From NCBI GenBank assembly GCA_016207285.1, contig JACQPW010000062.1:1-20415 (forward strand): a stretch of 20,415 bases of DNA, written 5' to 3'. Made by a program: the position numbers and the translations under genes. Each line of letters opens with the position of its first letter. Position 1 is the stretch's first letter. This stretch comes from Candidatus Kerfeldbacteria bacterium (GTDB lineage: Bacteria > Patescibacteriota > Patescibacteriia > UBA9570). The notes under the pieces were generated by a model. It made no database searches, was not told where the DNA came from, and saw nothing but the letters and a program-made list of their open reading frames with translations. Below are positions 7,799 to 16,281 of the stretch, one piece after another.

Positions 7799-9535
7799 TT
7801 ATGATTTGGTTGCATTCCAGACCTCTTCTAACGTAGTCATACCCCGTAACGCTTTCACCAGGCCGTCTTGACGCAGTGTGAACATACCCTGATAACTAAA
7901 TTCAGCATGGACGCGTTCTTGATCATTCACCTGACCATCACCGATCAACTTTTTCAGGGTTTTGGTATTTTCCAACACTTCGGCTACCGCAATTCGACCC
8001 CGGTAACCGGTATCTTCACAGAAGGTACAGCCTTTGCCTTGATAGAGTTTATAGGGCGGCAGCAAAGAGACATCGCGAGGTAGATATTTCACCGGCATTA
8101 GTTTGATTTCTGCTGTAATCTCCTGTTCACGCATTTTATCTACTGGCACAACTTGCTTGCAGTGATCACAAATTTTGCGCACCAGACGTTGCGCGACAAT
8201 GACACTCAAGGCACTGGCTACTAAAAATGGCTCTACATCCATATCCACTAACCGAGGAATAGCCCCAAAGGCATCGTTGGTATGCAAGGTGGATAGTACT
8301 TTATGACCCGTTAACGCAGCATGAATAGCCAATTCAGCCGTTTCATTGTCACGAATTTCACCGACCATAATGATATCGGGATCTTGACGCAACACCGACC
8401 GCAAACCATTGGCAAAAGTCAAACCAATTTCTGGATGCATTTGTGATTGGGCAATGCCAGGTAAGTTATATTCGACCGGATCTTCTAGAGTAATGATGTT
8501 GACACCCTCTTTATTTAACATCACTAACATTGAGTATAATGAGGTACTTTTACCAGAACCAGTTGGCCCAGTCACTAAAATTAAGCCATGTGGCTCATTC
8601 AAGTGCTTTTTGATGCGCTCTAGGTTGTGATCCTGAAAACCCAACTGTTCCAACGTCACCACACTAGCTGAAGTATCTAAAATACGCATGACGATCTTTT
8701 CATTATCCAACAACGGCAAACTGGAAACACGAAATTCAACATCGCGTCCTTCAAAGCGCATTTTAAAGCGGCCGTCTTGCGGCAGACGGGTTTCATCCAG
8801 TTTCATGTTGGCTAACACTTTAATCCGGGCGATGAGTGATTTATGCACCTTTAACGGCAACACCAGTGATGTATGCAAGATGCCATCCACGCGATAACGG
8901 ACACGTGATTCTTTGCCAACCGGTTCAATATGCACATCAGATGATTGCCCTTCAATCGCATGTTTTAAAATGACCTGCACCATTTTGGTGACCGGTGCGG
9001 TGTGCACTACTTCGTTATCGCGCGCACCATCTTCTGTAGCTAATTCCACTTCATCGGTGGCGGTAGTGGCAATAGCATTTTGAACGGTACTATCTAAGTT
9101 GCCATACTGGCGCAAGGCTTGATGCACCGACTGCGAGGTGGCGCTAAAATATTGAAAGCGTAACTTTTGTTGGCGCCCAATAAAATCGAGTACCTCAACG
9201 GCACGATAATCTTCTGGCACGACGCAAGCCACACTAACGATGCCGCTCTCTAATTTAAACGGTACTAACTGATAATTTTCAGCAATTTCAGGCGGGACGA
9301 CTTCTAACACATCGGACGCAATCTGTTGACCCGTTAAATCAACAAACTGGATGTTCAGTATTTCCGCTTTGGCTTTGGCAATTTGTTCAGCAGTGACGGC
9401 GTGACTGGTTTCCAGTTCAGTCAGGGCAGCACTCGGTTTTGGCTGAGCTTGCAATACCTGGGCAACCTGCTGCGGCGCCAAGATATTTGCCTGCTGTAGC
9501 CGCTCTAAGACCGTTGCAGCAAAATCAGTCGTCAT
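7799..9535 (-). CDS. pilB: Type IV pilus assembly ATPase PilB
   Basis: A 578-residue GspE/PilB-family ATPase that powers pilin polymerisation. The N-terminal domain (about 1-145) contains VLERLQQANIL and LNIQFVDLTG, typical of the GspE N-terminal (MshEN-like) fold. The core has SSDVHIEP (198-205), Walker A GPTGSGKST (323-331), Asp box TLEDPVEY (349-356), Walker B DPDIIMVGEIRD (385-396) and His box TLHTND (416-421). All catalytic residues are intact, unlike its neighbour. Four cysteines (CDHC 456-459 and CTFC 503-506) form the usual PilB zinc site. The ATG at 9533-9535 overlaps the end of the fibronectin-domain gene by 11 bases; no Shine-Dalgarno is seen, so translation is probably coupled. 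Confidence 0.97.
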   Translation of the reverse strand: MTTDFAATVLERLQQANILAPQQVAQVLQAQPKPSAALTELETSHAVTAEQIAKAKAEILNIQFVDLTGQQIASDVLEVVPPEIAENYQLVPFKLESGIVSVACVVPEDYRAVEVLDFIGRQQKLRFQYFSATSQSVHQALRQYGNLDSTVQNAIATTATDEVELATEDGARDNEVVHTAPVTKMVQVILKHAIEGQSSDVHIEPVGKESRVRYRVDGILHTSLVLPLKVHKSLIARIKVLANMKLDETRLPQDGRFKMRFEGRDVEFRVSSLPLLDNEKIVMRILDTSASVVTLEQLGFQDHNLERIKKHLNEPHGLILVTGPTGSGKSTSLYSMLVMLNKEGVNIITLEDPVEYNLPGIAQSQMHPEIGLTFANGLRSVLRQDPDIIMVGEIRDNETAELAIHAALTGHKVLSTLHTNDAFGAIPRLVDMDVEPFLVASALSVIVAQRLVRKICDHCKQVVPVDKMREQEITAEIKLMPVKYLPRDVSLLPPYKLYQGKGCTFCEDTGYRGRIAVAEVLENTKTLKKLIGDGQVNDQERVHAEFSYQGMFTLRQDGLVKALRGMTTLEEVWNATKS

Positions 9536-10460
9536 TGGTGCTATCTACAAACGGGGCGTTATTACCAAAGGTGCCAGCAGTCAACGTAATACTGGATTCG
9601 TTATGAGCCGCATCCACTGCCGTCACTGTATAGTAGTAGGTGATGCCGGCTGCAATGGTAGTATCGCGGGCTGATGTGACCGTGGCATCACTCGTGGTTA
9701 ATACTTTATCCCCTAACTGGCCAGGGGTCGTTGAACGATACAAGCGATACAGCGCCACATCACTACTAGGACTAGCTTGCCAGGTGACTAAGATGCCAGC
9801 TGTCGTCTCGGCTGGTAGATCGGGCTGCTCGAGCGATGTCACAGTCAGTAAGACAGGCGGAGCTGGTGGTGTGCTATCGGTTGGAATCACACTGACTACC
9901 TCGCTCCAATCGGAATAAGCCATGGTCTGATCGGCATTACGACGATACGAGCGCAGTCGATAGTAGTACACTTGATCATTTTTTACAGTGAGATCAAACC
10001 ATTCACCGTTGGCCGGTAACACTTGGTCATTCACGATCGTTTGTGTAGCCATCGTTTCCGTTTGGCTGCGCGCCAGTTCCACACCATCATACACTTGGCC
10101 GAGTGGTTCAGACCACACTACCAACACCCGATTACCCAAAGCCGTATCGGTGGCCGAGATATGAGTTGGCGCTAACGGCACGCCCACTTGATTAGCAATC
10201 CCACTGAGTTGTCGCGTGCGCTCTGCGGCATAGGTCTGGTACTGGTCAAACCACTGAACGGATAAAATGCCACCAACCGGTAAGGCGGTGACCACTGGCA
10301 CATCAGTAGTCGCACTGGAGTTTTGTTGTAAGACGGTAAATTGTTCAGCGCGACGCAGTAATAACAAGTTGACCACACCATAACCAGAAAATAACACAGT
10401 CACAGTGAGTAACAGGATAATCACCCAGTGTAAAAAATGTGGCTGACGGGATAAACTCAT
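9525..10460 (-). CDS. Membrane-anchored protein with two fibronectin type III domains, in the T4P operon
   Basis: A 311-residue protein with a single N-terminal membrane helix (about residues 11-35, VIILLLTVTVLFSGYGVV). It is followed by a polar stretch and two domains that look like fibronectin type III: about 95-192 (RVLVVWSEP ... DQVYYYRLRSYRR ... YSDWSEVVSVIP) and about 194-296 (GILVTWQASPSSDVALYRLYRS ... TYYYTVTAVDAAHNES). The W-x-x-P, L/A-Y-x-L/V-Y-R and Y-Y-x-V-x-A-V-D motifs are characteristic. The gene overlaps the pilO stop by ATGA and the pilB start by 11 bases, so it belongs to the core operon. It occupies the place where diderm bacteria carry pilP, but it has no lipobox and no resemblance to PilP. 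It may link PilN/PilO to the pilin or the cell envelope on the outer face of the membrane; that role is inference. Confidence 0.8.
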   Translation of the reverse strand: MSLSRQPHFLHWVIILLLTVTVLFSGYGVVNLLLLRRAEQFTVLQQNSSATTDVPVVTALPVGGILSVQWFDQYQTYAAERTRQLSGIANQVGVPLAPTHISATDTALGNRVLVVWSEPLGQVYDGVELARSQTETMATQTIVNDQVLPANGEWFDLTVKNDQVYYYRLRSYRRNADQTMAYSDWSEVVSVIPTDSTPPAPPVLLTVTSLEQPDLPAETTAGILVTWQASPSSDVALYRLYRSTTPGQLGDKVLTTSDATVTSARDTTIAAGITYYYTVTAVDAAHNESSITLTAGTFGNNAPFVDSTNDD

Positions 10461-11059
10461 AGTGCTTTACGTTGGTAGGTTTTGAGGACGAAGGTATAAC
10501 TGCCGGTACCAGGTGCATACGTGAGCGACTCTAAGTTCATCAAATGCGGATAACCCTCAATGCGTGCTAACAACTGCTTGAAATCTGCATACGTCACATC
10601 ACTCGTAGAGCTTAAGTTAACGCTAATACTCACAATATCGTACAGGGTCGGTTGTTCTGCAGTGACTGCCTCGGTTGTACTACTCGTTGCTGCCACGTTG
10701 ACACTCTGCACTGAGAAACCCGAACCCTGAAACAATTGTTCGACTTCAGCAAATACTGGACCCGCACTATAGTCTTTTGGTAAGGCCACATCAATGGCAC
10801 GCACGATGCGTTGATCCAGCTGCTCATACGCTTGTTGCATGGTTTGCAAATCTGTAATATACGCCTGGCGTTGTTCAATCACGGTGGTGATATTACGATA
10901 CTGTAACGTACCACCTGATTCCATGCGCTGGTATTGCGGCCAGATGAAAAAATTTGCCATCACCACAGTAATAATGCCCACTACGCCTAGGGCAATGTAA
11001 CCATAGTTATGGTTTAACCAAACAATCAATTGGTCAATCCATTTAGTCTCCATACGCAT
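10457..11059 (-). CDS. pilO: PilO-like T4P alignment subcomplex protein
   Basis: About 200 residues when started at the ATG at 11057-11059 (MRMETKWIDQLIVWL); an ATG at 11051-11053 is equally possible, while the longer frame opens with TTG. A membrane helix (YIALGVVGIITVVMANFFIW) is followed by a coiled-coil-like stretch (VIEQRQAYITDLQTMQQAYE) and a C-terminal alpha/beta domain with SISVNLSSTSDVTYADFKQL and RIEGYPHLMNLESLTY, the ferredoxin-like pattern of PilO. It lies directly after pilN, overlapping it by 17 bases, and its TGA overlaps the next ATG as ATGA. PilO is assigned from topology, size and operon position; the sequence is divergent, as usual for this family. Confidence 0.82.
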   Translation of the reverse strand: MRMETKWIDQLIVWLNHNYGYIALGVVGIITVVMANFFIWPQYQRMESGGTLQYRNITTVIEQRQAYITDLQTMQQAYEQLDQRIVRAIDVALPKDYSAGPVFAEVEQLFQGSGFSVQSVNVAATSSTTEAVTAEQPTLYDIVSISVNLSSTSDVTYADFKQLLARIEGYPHLMNLESLTYAPGTGSYTFVLKTYQRKAL

Positions 11060-12350
11060 TTTGAGCTTGGTAATGTAAGACGGCCGGATCAACTTGGATG
11101 CTCATACTAAACTGGACATCACTATCCGATCGCGTGGCGGTACTCACTTCAATGGCGGTCACTTCCGGCAAAGCCTTGAATAAGGCAATCTGTTGGGTGA
11201 CGGTAGCAAAGTCAGGAGCAGAGGCTTGTAAATTCATCGTACCATTGACGCTGCCAGAAAAATTAGTGTAATGCACGGATTGTAAGGTATACCGTTCTAG
11301 ATACGTAAACCACTGCGTCCAATACACATGGTCAGCCAACATCGTCTGCACAGCCTCTAAGGTACCACTCGTTGTATTAATGTCAGCTTGTAAGGGGCGA
11401 TACCCTAAAATAGTAGCATCCAAACTATTCAGCTCTTGTAGCGCAGCTTGGGTTTGCCAAACGTAAAACGCCTGGTAACCAACCATCGCCAAATACAAAC
11501 TGGTGAGACAGATCATAGAGAGTGTACCAACCCGTAACAACCGGAAGAATGGTGACTGGCTGCTGGATGGGCGTTGGGCGGCATTGGGTAGTAAGTTTAA
11601 ACTGACCACATTTGGATGCGGTACTGCTGGATTACTCGTTTGACCATGCAACCCAGTGACATTTTGTGCTACCACTTGCCCAACACTGGTGACATGATGA
11701 GCCGATGCCGTTACTGGTGCCCCGGCTGTCACCGGTGCTGCGGCTGCGACTGGAGCAGTTGGAGCCACTGGAGGAACTGGGAGCTGTGGTTTCGACACCA
11801 CTGGGGTTGGCCCGCCTCGACTAACCGAGCTTGTCGATGGCGAGGCAGGAGCAATCGGGGCGGGCGCAATTGGCGTAGGTGCAACCGGGATGGTTGATCG
11901 TACTACCGGTTGAGGTTGTGGTGCGACTGTTTTTACTGGAGTAGCGACCGGTCGCACAGGAACCGGAGCAGCATGAATGGGAGGTAAGGGAGCTGGCGGT
12001 AATTGCCGAGCTGTTAACACACCTAGCGGCGCAGCCGCTTTAGGTTGCACCGAAACTACAGACTGAGCCGGTGCCATGCCAGTTGGTTGTGTGATCGGTT
12101 GGTAACTGGCCTTGCCCTTCACCTGGGCACTGGGAGCGGTAGCTGATTTAGCCTCGGTGGGTTGCTCTGACGCAGTTTTTAGTTTTGGTGCATAGCCGGC
12201 TGCTCTTGGTTTAGAAAACCAGCTTAATAGGTTCCCTCTTTTCGGCTTAGCTTCCACCGGCTGATCACTAGGATTGGTATATTCAATATCATAACCAGAC
12301 CGCTTCGGCTGGTTTTTACCACCATCTGATTTCACGAAATCAACAGGCAT
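11043..12350 (-). CDS. pilN: PilN-like protein with a long Pro/Ala-rich cytoplasmic N-terminal extension
   Basis: A 435-residue protein, roughly twice the usual PilN length. The PilN core begins with VVSLNLLPNA (NLLP at 252-255), the short cytoplasmic motif that in known systems docks into PilM, followed by a membrane helix (about 274-294, GTLSMICLTSLYLAMVGYQA), a helical stretch and a PilN-type domain (NLQASAPDFATVTQQIALFK; LPEVTAIEVSTA). Residues 1-250 are the oddity: a basic start (MPVDFVKSDGGKNQPKRSGY), a possible short motif RGNLLSWFSKP (38-48), then about 180 residues dominated by P, A, V, T and Q with little predicted order. Spacing from pilM is 5 bases. The composition suggests a flexible tether on the cytoplasmic side, possibly binding PilB or another partner; this is inferred. 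Confidence 0.85.
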   Translation of the reverse strand: MPVDFVKSDGGKNQPKRSGYDIEYTNPSDQPVEAKPKRGNLLSWFSKPRAAGYAPKLKTASEQPTEAKSATAPSAQVKGKASYQPITQPTGMAPAQSVVSVQPKAAAPLGVLTARQLPPAPLPPIHAAPVPVRPVATPVKTVAPQPQPVVRSTIPVAPTPIAPAPIAPASPSTSSVSRGGPTPVVSKPQLPVPPVAPTAPVAAAAPVTAGAPVTASAHHVTSVGQVVAQNVTGLHGQTSNPAVPHPNVVSLNLLPNAAQRPSSSQSPFFRLLRVGTLSMICLTSLYLAMVGYQAFYVWQTQAALQELNSLDATILGYRPLQADINTTSGTLEAVQTMLADHVYWTQWFTYLERYTLQSVHYTNFSGSVNGTMNLQASAPDFATVTQQIALFKALPEVTAIEVSTATRSDSDVQFSMSIQVDPAVLHYQAQNAYGD

Positions 12351-12355
12351 AGAGT

Positions 12356-13462
12356 TTAGACAATCTCACGCATGGCTAAACCAACTGCAATCGACATGCG
12401 CGGACCAATTTCAGTTAACACTGGTTTTAAATCGACTGGGTAGATGACGCGAGCCCAAGGATCACCAATAATCACTTTGATGTTTAAAATTTGTGCTAAG
12501 TAGTTCGGTAAATTGGGTAACCAAGCCGAGCCACCCGTCAATATAATTTTTTCAATTCGAGCCGGACTTTGGTTATGATACAAGTTCAAGACATATTTAA
12601 TTTCATTGACGACGGATGACACCATAAATTCAATTCGCTTAGGAATTTGGTTGCCACCCACGCCAGAAGAAATCAAACCGAAATCGCGCTTAAACTGTTC
12701 GGCCCGATCCACATCTACATTCAAACTGCTGGCAATCGTTTTGGTAATCGTTTGACCACCTAAATCAATACTGCGATTCACTACCGGTACACTGGCCACG
12801 ACTACGCTAATATTGGTGGTAGTGGCACCGATATCCACAATCATGATGGGTGAACGATCATGGCCAACCAGTGCACGCTCTAACGCAAAGGATTCCGTTT
12901 CTAACTTCACCAAGTTTAAACCGGCCATTTTAAATAGTTCAACATAGTGTCCAACGAGATCAATCGGCGCTGCTGTGAGTAAGATTTTTTTATACTTTTT
13001 CGGTGCCGACTTCAATTGTGCCATTTTTTCGGTGCCGGCCGTATCACCTCCATTACCATTTTGTGATGGAATATGTTGGTGATCGTCATAATTGGTCAAT
13101 TCATCATACGATAACACCATTTTTTCCAGCGGCATGGGAACGATCTTTTTGGCCTCCCAGTGCACAGCCGCATCCAATTCTTTTTGCTTCATTTCTGGCA
13201 ACGTAATCACCGAGGAAAATACCGTGTAACTAGGTAAAGCCGCTACCACCTGATTGGTGCTCACCCGAGCCTTATCCATCACCTTTTTTAAGGTTTCGAT
13301 AATCTTTAGTTTGGCCTCGTTACTGTCTACCTTCAAGACTGGCGTTGGTTTTTCAATATAACCGTAGGTCAGCAGCTTTGGCCGACCCTTTTCGTTCTTT
13401 AGCTCCACTATTTTGAGTGAAGCTCCGCCAATATCGATGCCAATGTAACTTTGTGATGCCAT
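12356..13462 (-). CDS. pilM: Type IV pilus actin-like ATPase PilM
   Basis: A 368-residue actin/FtsA-fold protein that sits on the cytoplasmic face and binds the PilN N-terminus. Nucleotide motifs are visible: phosphate-1 YIGIDIGGASLKIVEL (6-21), phosphate-2 PIMIVDIGATTTNISVV (205-221) and the adenosine motif KIILTGGSAWLPNL (305-318). The segment ALPSYTVFSSVITLPEM followed by WEAKKIVPMPLE is typical of PilM. A Gly/Asn/Asp-rich insertion at about 123-150 (after SYDELTNYDD) looks like a surface loop. It is the first gene of the operon, with a promoter whose -10 is 11 bases before the ATG and no Shine-Dalgarno. Confidence 0.96.
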   Translation of the reverse strand: MASQSYIGIDIGGASLKIVELKNEKGRPKLLTYGYIEKPTPVLKVDSNEAKLKIIETLKKVMDKARVSTNQVVAALPSYTVFSSVITLPEMKQKELDAAVHWEAKKIVPMPLEKMVLSYDELTNYDDHQHIPSQNGNGGDTAGTEKMAQLKSAPKKYKKILLTAAPIDLVGHYVELFKMAGLNLVKLETESFALERALVGHDRSPIMIVDIGATTTNISVVVASVPVVNRSIDLGGQTITKTIASSLNVDVDRAEQFKRDFGLISSGVGGNQIPKRIEFMVSSVVNEIKYVLNLYHNQSPARIEKIILTGGSAWLPNLPNYLAQILNIKVIIGDPWARVIYPVDLKPVLTEIGPRMSIAVGLAMREIV

Positions 13463-13473
13463 AGAATGGGATT

Positions 13474-13502
13474 ATTATAGCATTTTTTTGAAATGGTAGC
13501 AA
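13474..13502 (-). promoter_or_regulatory. Promoter of the pilMNO-FnIII-pilBTC operon
   Basis: Minus strand: -35 TTGCTA (13497-13502), 17-base spacer, -10 TATAAT (13474-13479) preceded by TGC (extended -10). The box ends 11 bases from the pilM ATG, predicting a 5' leader of only a few bases. The stretch AAAAATGCTATAAT is shared exactly with the promoter at 16210. Confidence 0.8.
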
Positions 13503-13509
13503 CTATCTC

Positions 13510-13593
13510 GACCTCTCTCCCCATCCCTCTCTCCTTTCAGGAAAGAGGGAGTAGCTTCCCCCTCCTGAAAGGAGGGGGATTTAGGGGGAGGTC
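13510..13593 (-). repeat. Multi-hairpin intergenic repeat (C/G-tract, REP-like), copy 1
   Basis: A compact palindromic element directly abutting the stop codon of the large secreted protein. Outer arms GACCTC(tct)CCCC and GGGGGAGGTC (13510-13522 with 13584-13593) enclose a perfect 9-bp hairpin CCCCCTCCT-GAA-AGGAGGGGG (13558-13578). In addition CTCCTTTCAGGA (13531-13542) is a perfect inverted copy of TCCTGAAAGGAG (13563-13574), so two alternative folds exist. No T-tract follows, so it is not an ordinary intrinsic terminator, although it could stop transcription or protect the 3' end. A related element lies at 16282-16362. Confidence 0.75.
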
Positions 13594-16202
13594 TAGTCAA
13601 ACTCCGGCAACAGCGATGCTAGATCTTCTAAGCCCGGAGGTGGGTTAGCAAACACGCGACCATCATAACGAATATCTTCACCTGGTTCAGGATCTGTTGC
13701 GGTGCCAACACTGGTGCGTTGAAAGTTAAAACTACGTGCCATCACTAAACCATGTAAGGTTAACGGTAGCGTACTACTGCCTGTATCAAAGTCATAGTTG
13801 CTCGTGGTAGCGGGATCCGCATCACCCAAAACAATAAAGGCACCAACCAAATCAGTTACTGCCGGATCAATGATCACCCGACCAGTCACAATCCAGGCTA
13901 CCGAAGCCAAGTTATTAATATGCTGATCAATCGTACTATTAAAATAATTGAGATTATCGTTAATATAGAGATCTCCATCTACCACAATGGTGCCGCTACC
14001 GATAGTACTGCCGGTACCATTATAAAAGGTTAGATTGTTATTGATAGTCATATCCCCAGCACAATAAAAGATATCACCACCCAAGGGGTTAGTATCACCA
14101 CTGACGAACGAATCCGTACAACCAACTTGGTTATGATCAGCTTGACCAATCAGTTCATTAACATAAATCGTCCCTAGATCACCACGAAACACCTGTGTCG
14201 TTGCAGTACTATCAGTTGGCACGCCCCCTAAATCTTTACCGGTGACTTGGCTTCCCAATTGTGTACTAAAGCCATTGATGGTAGTGCTATCACCGCTGGT
14301 GATAATAAGATACGTAGAGTTGTATTCACTAAAGGTCGTTGGATCAATCGTACTACTAAACCCTCCCTGGCTATAGACATCCGCTTGGGTGGTGCGTAGC
14401 CAAGCATCCCCGACTGTACCGCTGGTAGAACTATCCAGATCAAACTTCACCCAGCCAAAGCCGCTACCTTCTTCTTCAATGGCAGTGCCAACCTGTGTAC
14501 CATTATCATTCCACGACCAACCAGAAAATTCTAAGGTGTCGGCAGAAAATTGCACACCATATTCGCTTCCCCCACTTGATTCGGTACCGCGCAACTTAAT
14601 CCAACCCCAATCGTTATCTGTGCCTCCCAAGGTATCTGCTTCGTAGTCTTCCAGTGCCCGAAACCGAGCCCAGCCATACACTTCGCCAGTCTCTTCATTC
14701 CAGTGAGCACTGACCGTTTCATCTTCTATGGTAGTAGTATCATCACCGATCGTCAGCGGTGGACCAGATGACACATCGGGATCAAAATCAATGATGCCAA
14801 TCGGTGAAGGTACCGGTTCCGTCGCTTTATCATACGTATCTCCAATCCAGGCTTGTCCGCTGATATCACAATCACTACCGCAACCACCCCGCTCTAAAGT
14901 GACACCGTAATCATAGCGGGTACCCGCCGTGCCATCACCGCAGTCTTGCCCAGTGTAGGTCGTTAAATTATCACAACTAAAACTAATCAAAGCGGTGCCG
15001 CCATCTGTCGTTACCTCGGAGTTGCCAATCCACCCCCAACCGGTAGCTATGTACGGTGGTGGAAAATTAATCACTTGCCAATAAAAATTAGCAGCGTCAG
15101 TTGAACCGGTGGGATCAGAGCGCCAAAATACGATTTCTAACGTATCGCTATCCAGTAGATAGGCTCCCCACCGGTTGCTTGGATAGGGATGTGGGGCAGT
15201 TGTACCAGAGGTGGTGTTGGTCAAATAGGGAAAAGATCGACTGGTATCTGCCCCAGGGTCAGACAACGTGATGGAATGAGTAAATTGGTTGCCATCGGCC
15301 ACAGCCGGGTCAACGCTATCAGTACCGCTCAATACGGTCACGGTATCGCCTGGCCAAGTGACGGCGTAGACACGTACCCGGTTGGTGTAGGCCGAAGCAG
15401 CGTAACGGTAAATAGTCACGGTAGAGGCATCGGTTAAAGCACAACCGACTGCTGTTTGCTGTAAACCGTTATCGGTAGCGTCATACGAGCAATACACCCA
15501 GGTGCGATCCGTCGCGACAGCCGTTGTTAATGTCACAGCGGTTGAGGCACTGCCGGGACTAAGCGTAGCCTCGCTGGTTTGGACGCTGACTCCGGCGCTG
15601 GACGGAAATTCAATCACTTGGTAATGCGCGTTGATTTTACTCGTTGCAGCCGTTGCTCGCTGTGCCACCACAGTGCTGGTGTCTTGCAAGGCAGCGGTCA
15701 CCAAATTATCAGCGTCGGCTGTACCAGCACCATCGGATGACACGGTAACCGTTACTAGACTATAACTAGTATCCACTGCAGTGGTGAGTGTTCCAGTAGC
15801 ACTAGCGACCCCAGCACTCAAGCTGATGTCACCACGCTGCACAGCAATTTTATCGCCACCTTGGCACTGCACAATGCTGTAGGTAATGTGCAACTCGCCG
15901 ACATTACCGCCCCGTTCAAATTCAACGCTACCGGTATTTAACAGTTTAGCGGTCATGAGATGATCCTTCGTTTCGCGCACATTCACGTCTCCGGTAGCCG
16001 AAGCAATCACAAACGCTTGACTGGTATCCGATATGGTTGTAGCGGGTGTAACGGTAGTCAGGGTGGATGTATCGGCAATCGCAGTGGTGCCACTTTCCAC
16101 TGAACAGTCGCCCCAGTTAGCGGCCGCTACTGGCTGGGCTAAACCAATACAGCTCACAATCACCACGCTAGCCAGAATAGATTGTAGTTTCAAGAGGGTC
16201 AT
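13593..16202 (-). CDS. Large secreted repeat protein (putative surface protein), 869 residues
   Basis: Starts at the ATG at 16200-16202: it begins a clean signal peptide (MTLLKLQSILASVVIVSCIG, cleavage probable after VAAA at residue 28) and lies 7 bases after a -10 box; longer frames via ATG 16233-16235 or GTG 16236-16238 add a charged pre-sequence and would overlap the promoter. Residues about 35-381 hold roughly four divergent repeats of 85-100 residues with shared elements LTTAVDT, DTSTV and a closing YQVIEFP / WQVINFP / VYAVTWP. Residues about 385-590 are rich in G-W motifs (GWGWIGN, GQAWIGD, YGWARF, DWGWIKL, GWSWNDN, FGWVKF), like the tryptophan repeats of other Parcubacteria surface proteins. 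The C-terminal ~180 residues have a conserved look (VVDGDLYINDNLNYF; SVAWIVTGRVIIDP; HGLVMARSFNFQR) and end in PPGLEDLASLLPEF. No membrane anchor or sortase signal is visible. Function unknown; adhesion or cell-surface coat is a guess. Confidence 0.85.
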   Translation of the reverse strand: MTLLKLQSILASVVIVSCIGLAQPVAAANWGDCSVESGTTAIADTSTLTTVTPATTISDTSQAFVIASATGDVNVRETKDHLMTAKLLNTGSVEFERGGNVGELHITYSIVQCQGGDKIAVQRGDISLSAGVASATGTLTTAVDTSYSLVTVTVSSDGAGTADADNLVTAALQDTSTVVAQRATAATSKINAHYQVIEFPSSAGVSVQTSEATLSPGSASTAVTLTTAVATDRTWVYCSYDATDNGLQQTAVGCALTDASTVTIYRYAASAYTNRVRVYAVTWPGDTVTVLSGTDSVDPAVADGNQFTHSITLSDPGADTSRSFPYLTNTTSGTTAPHPYPSNRWGAYLLDSDTLEIVFWRSDPTGSTDAANFYWQVINFPPPYIATGWGWIGNSEVTTDGGTALISFSCDNLTTYTGQDCGDGTAGTRYDYGVTLERGGCGSDCDISGQAWIGDTYDKATEPVPSPIGIIDFDPDVSSGPPLTIGDDTTTIEDETVSAHWNEETGEVYGWARFRALEDYEADTLGGTDNDWGWIKLRGTESSGGSEYGVQFSADTLEFSGWSWNDNGTQVGTAIEEEGSGFGWVKFDLDSSTSGTVGDAWLRTTQADVYSQGGFSSTIDPTTFSEYNSTYLIITSGDSTTINGFSTQLGSQVTGKDLGGVPTDSTATTQVFRGDLGTIYVNELIGQADHNQVGCTDSFVSGDTNPLGGDIFYCAGDMTINNNLTFYNGTGSTIGSGTIVVDGDLYINDNLNYFNSTIDQHINNLASVAWIVTGRVIIDPAVTDLVGAFIVLGDADPATTSNYDFDTGSSTLPLTLHGLVMARSFNFQRTSVGTATDPEPGEDIRYDGRVFANPPPGLEDLASLLPEFD

Positions 16203-16209
16203 TGTGTGG

Positions 16210-16218
16210 ATTATAGCA
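16210..16218 (-). promoter_or_regulatory. Extended -10 promoter of the 869-residue secreted protein
   Basis: Minus strand TGCTATAAT, identical to the pilM extended -10, ends 7 bases from the ATG. The -35 position (GTGATG at 16233-16238, 17-base spacer) is poor. It predicts a leaderless or nearly leaderless mRNA. Confidence 0.65.
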
Positions 16219-16281
16219 TTTTTCCTAGACCTCATCACCTCTGCTTATTTTACACCACTCCTGTCTCTCACTATGTTCAAG

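Noticed and set aside
13510..13593. CRISPR or simple intrinsic terminator
   Set aside because: No regularly spaced repeat-spacer pattern and no T-tract after the hairpins; better described as a multi-hairpin intergenic repeat.
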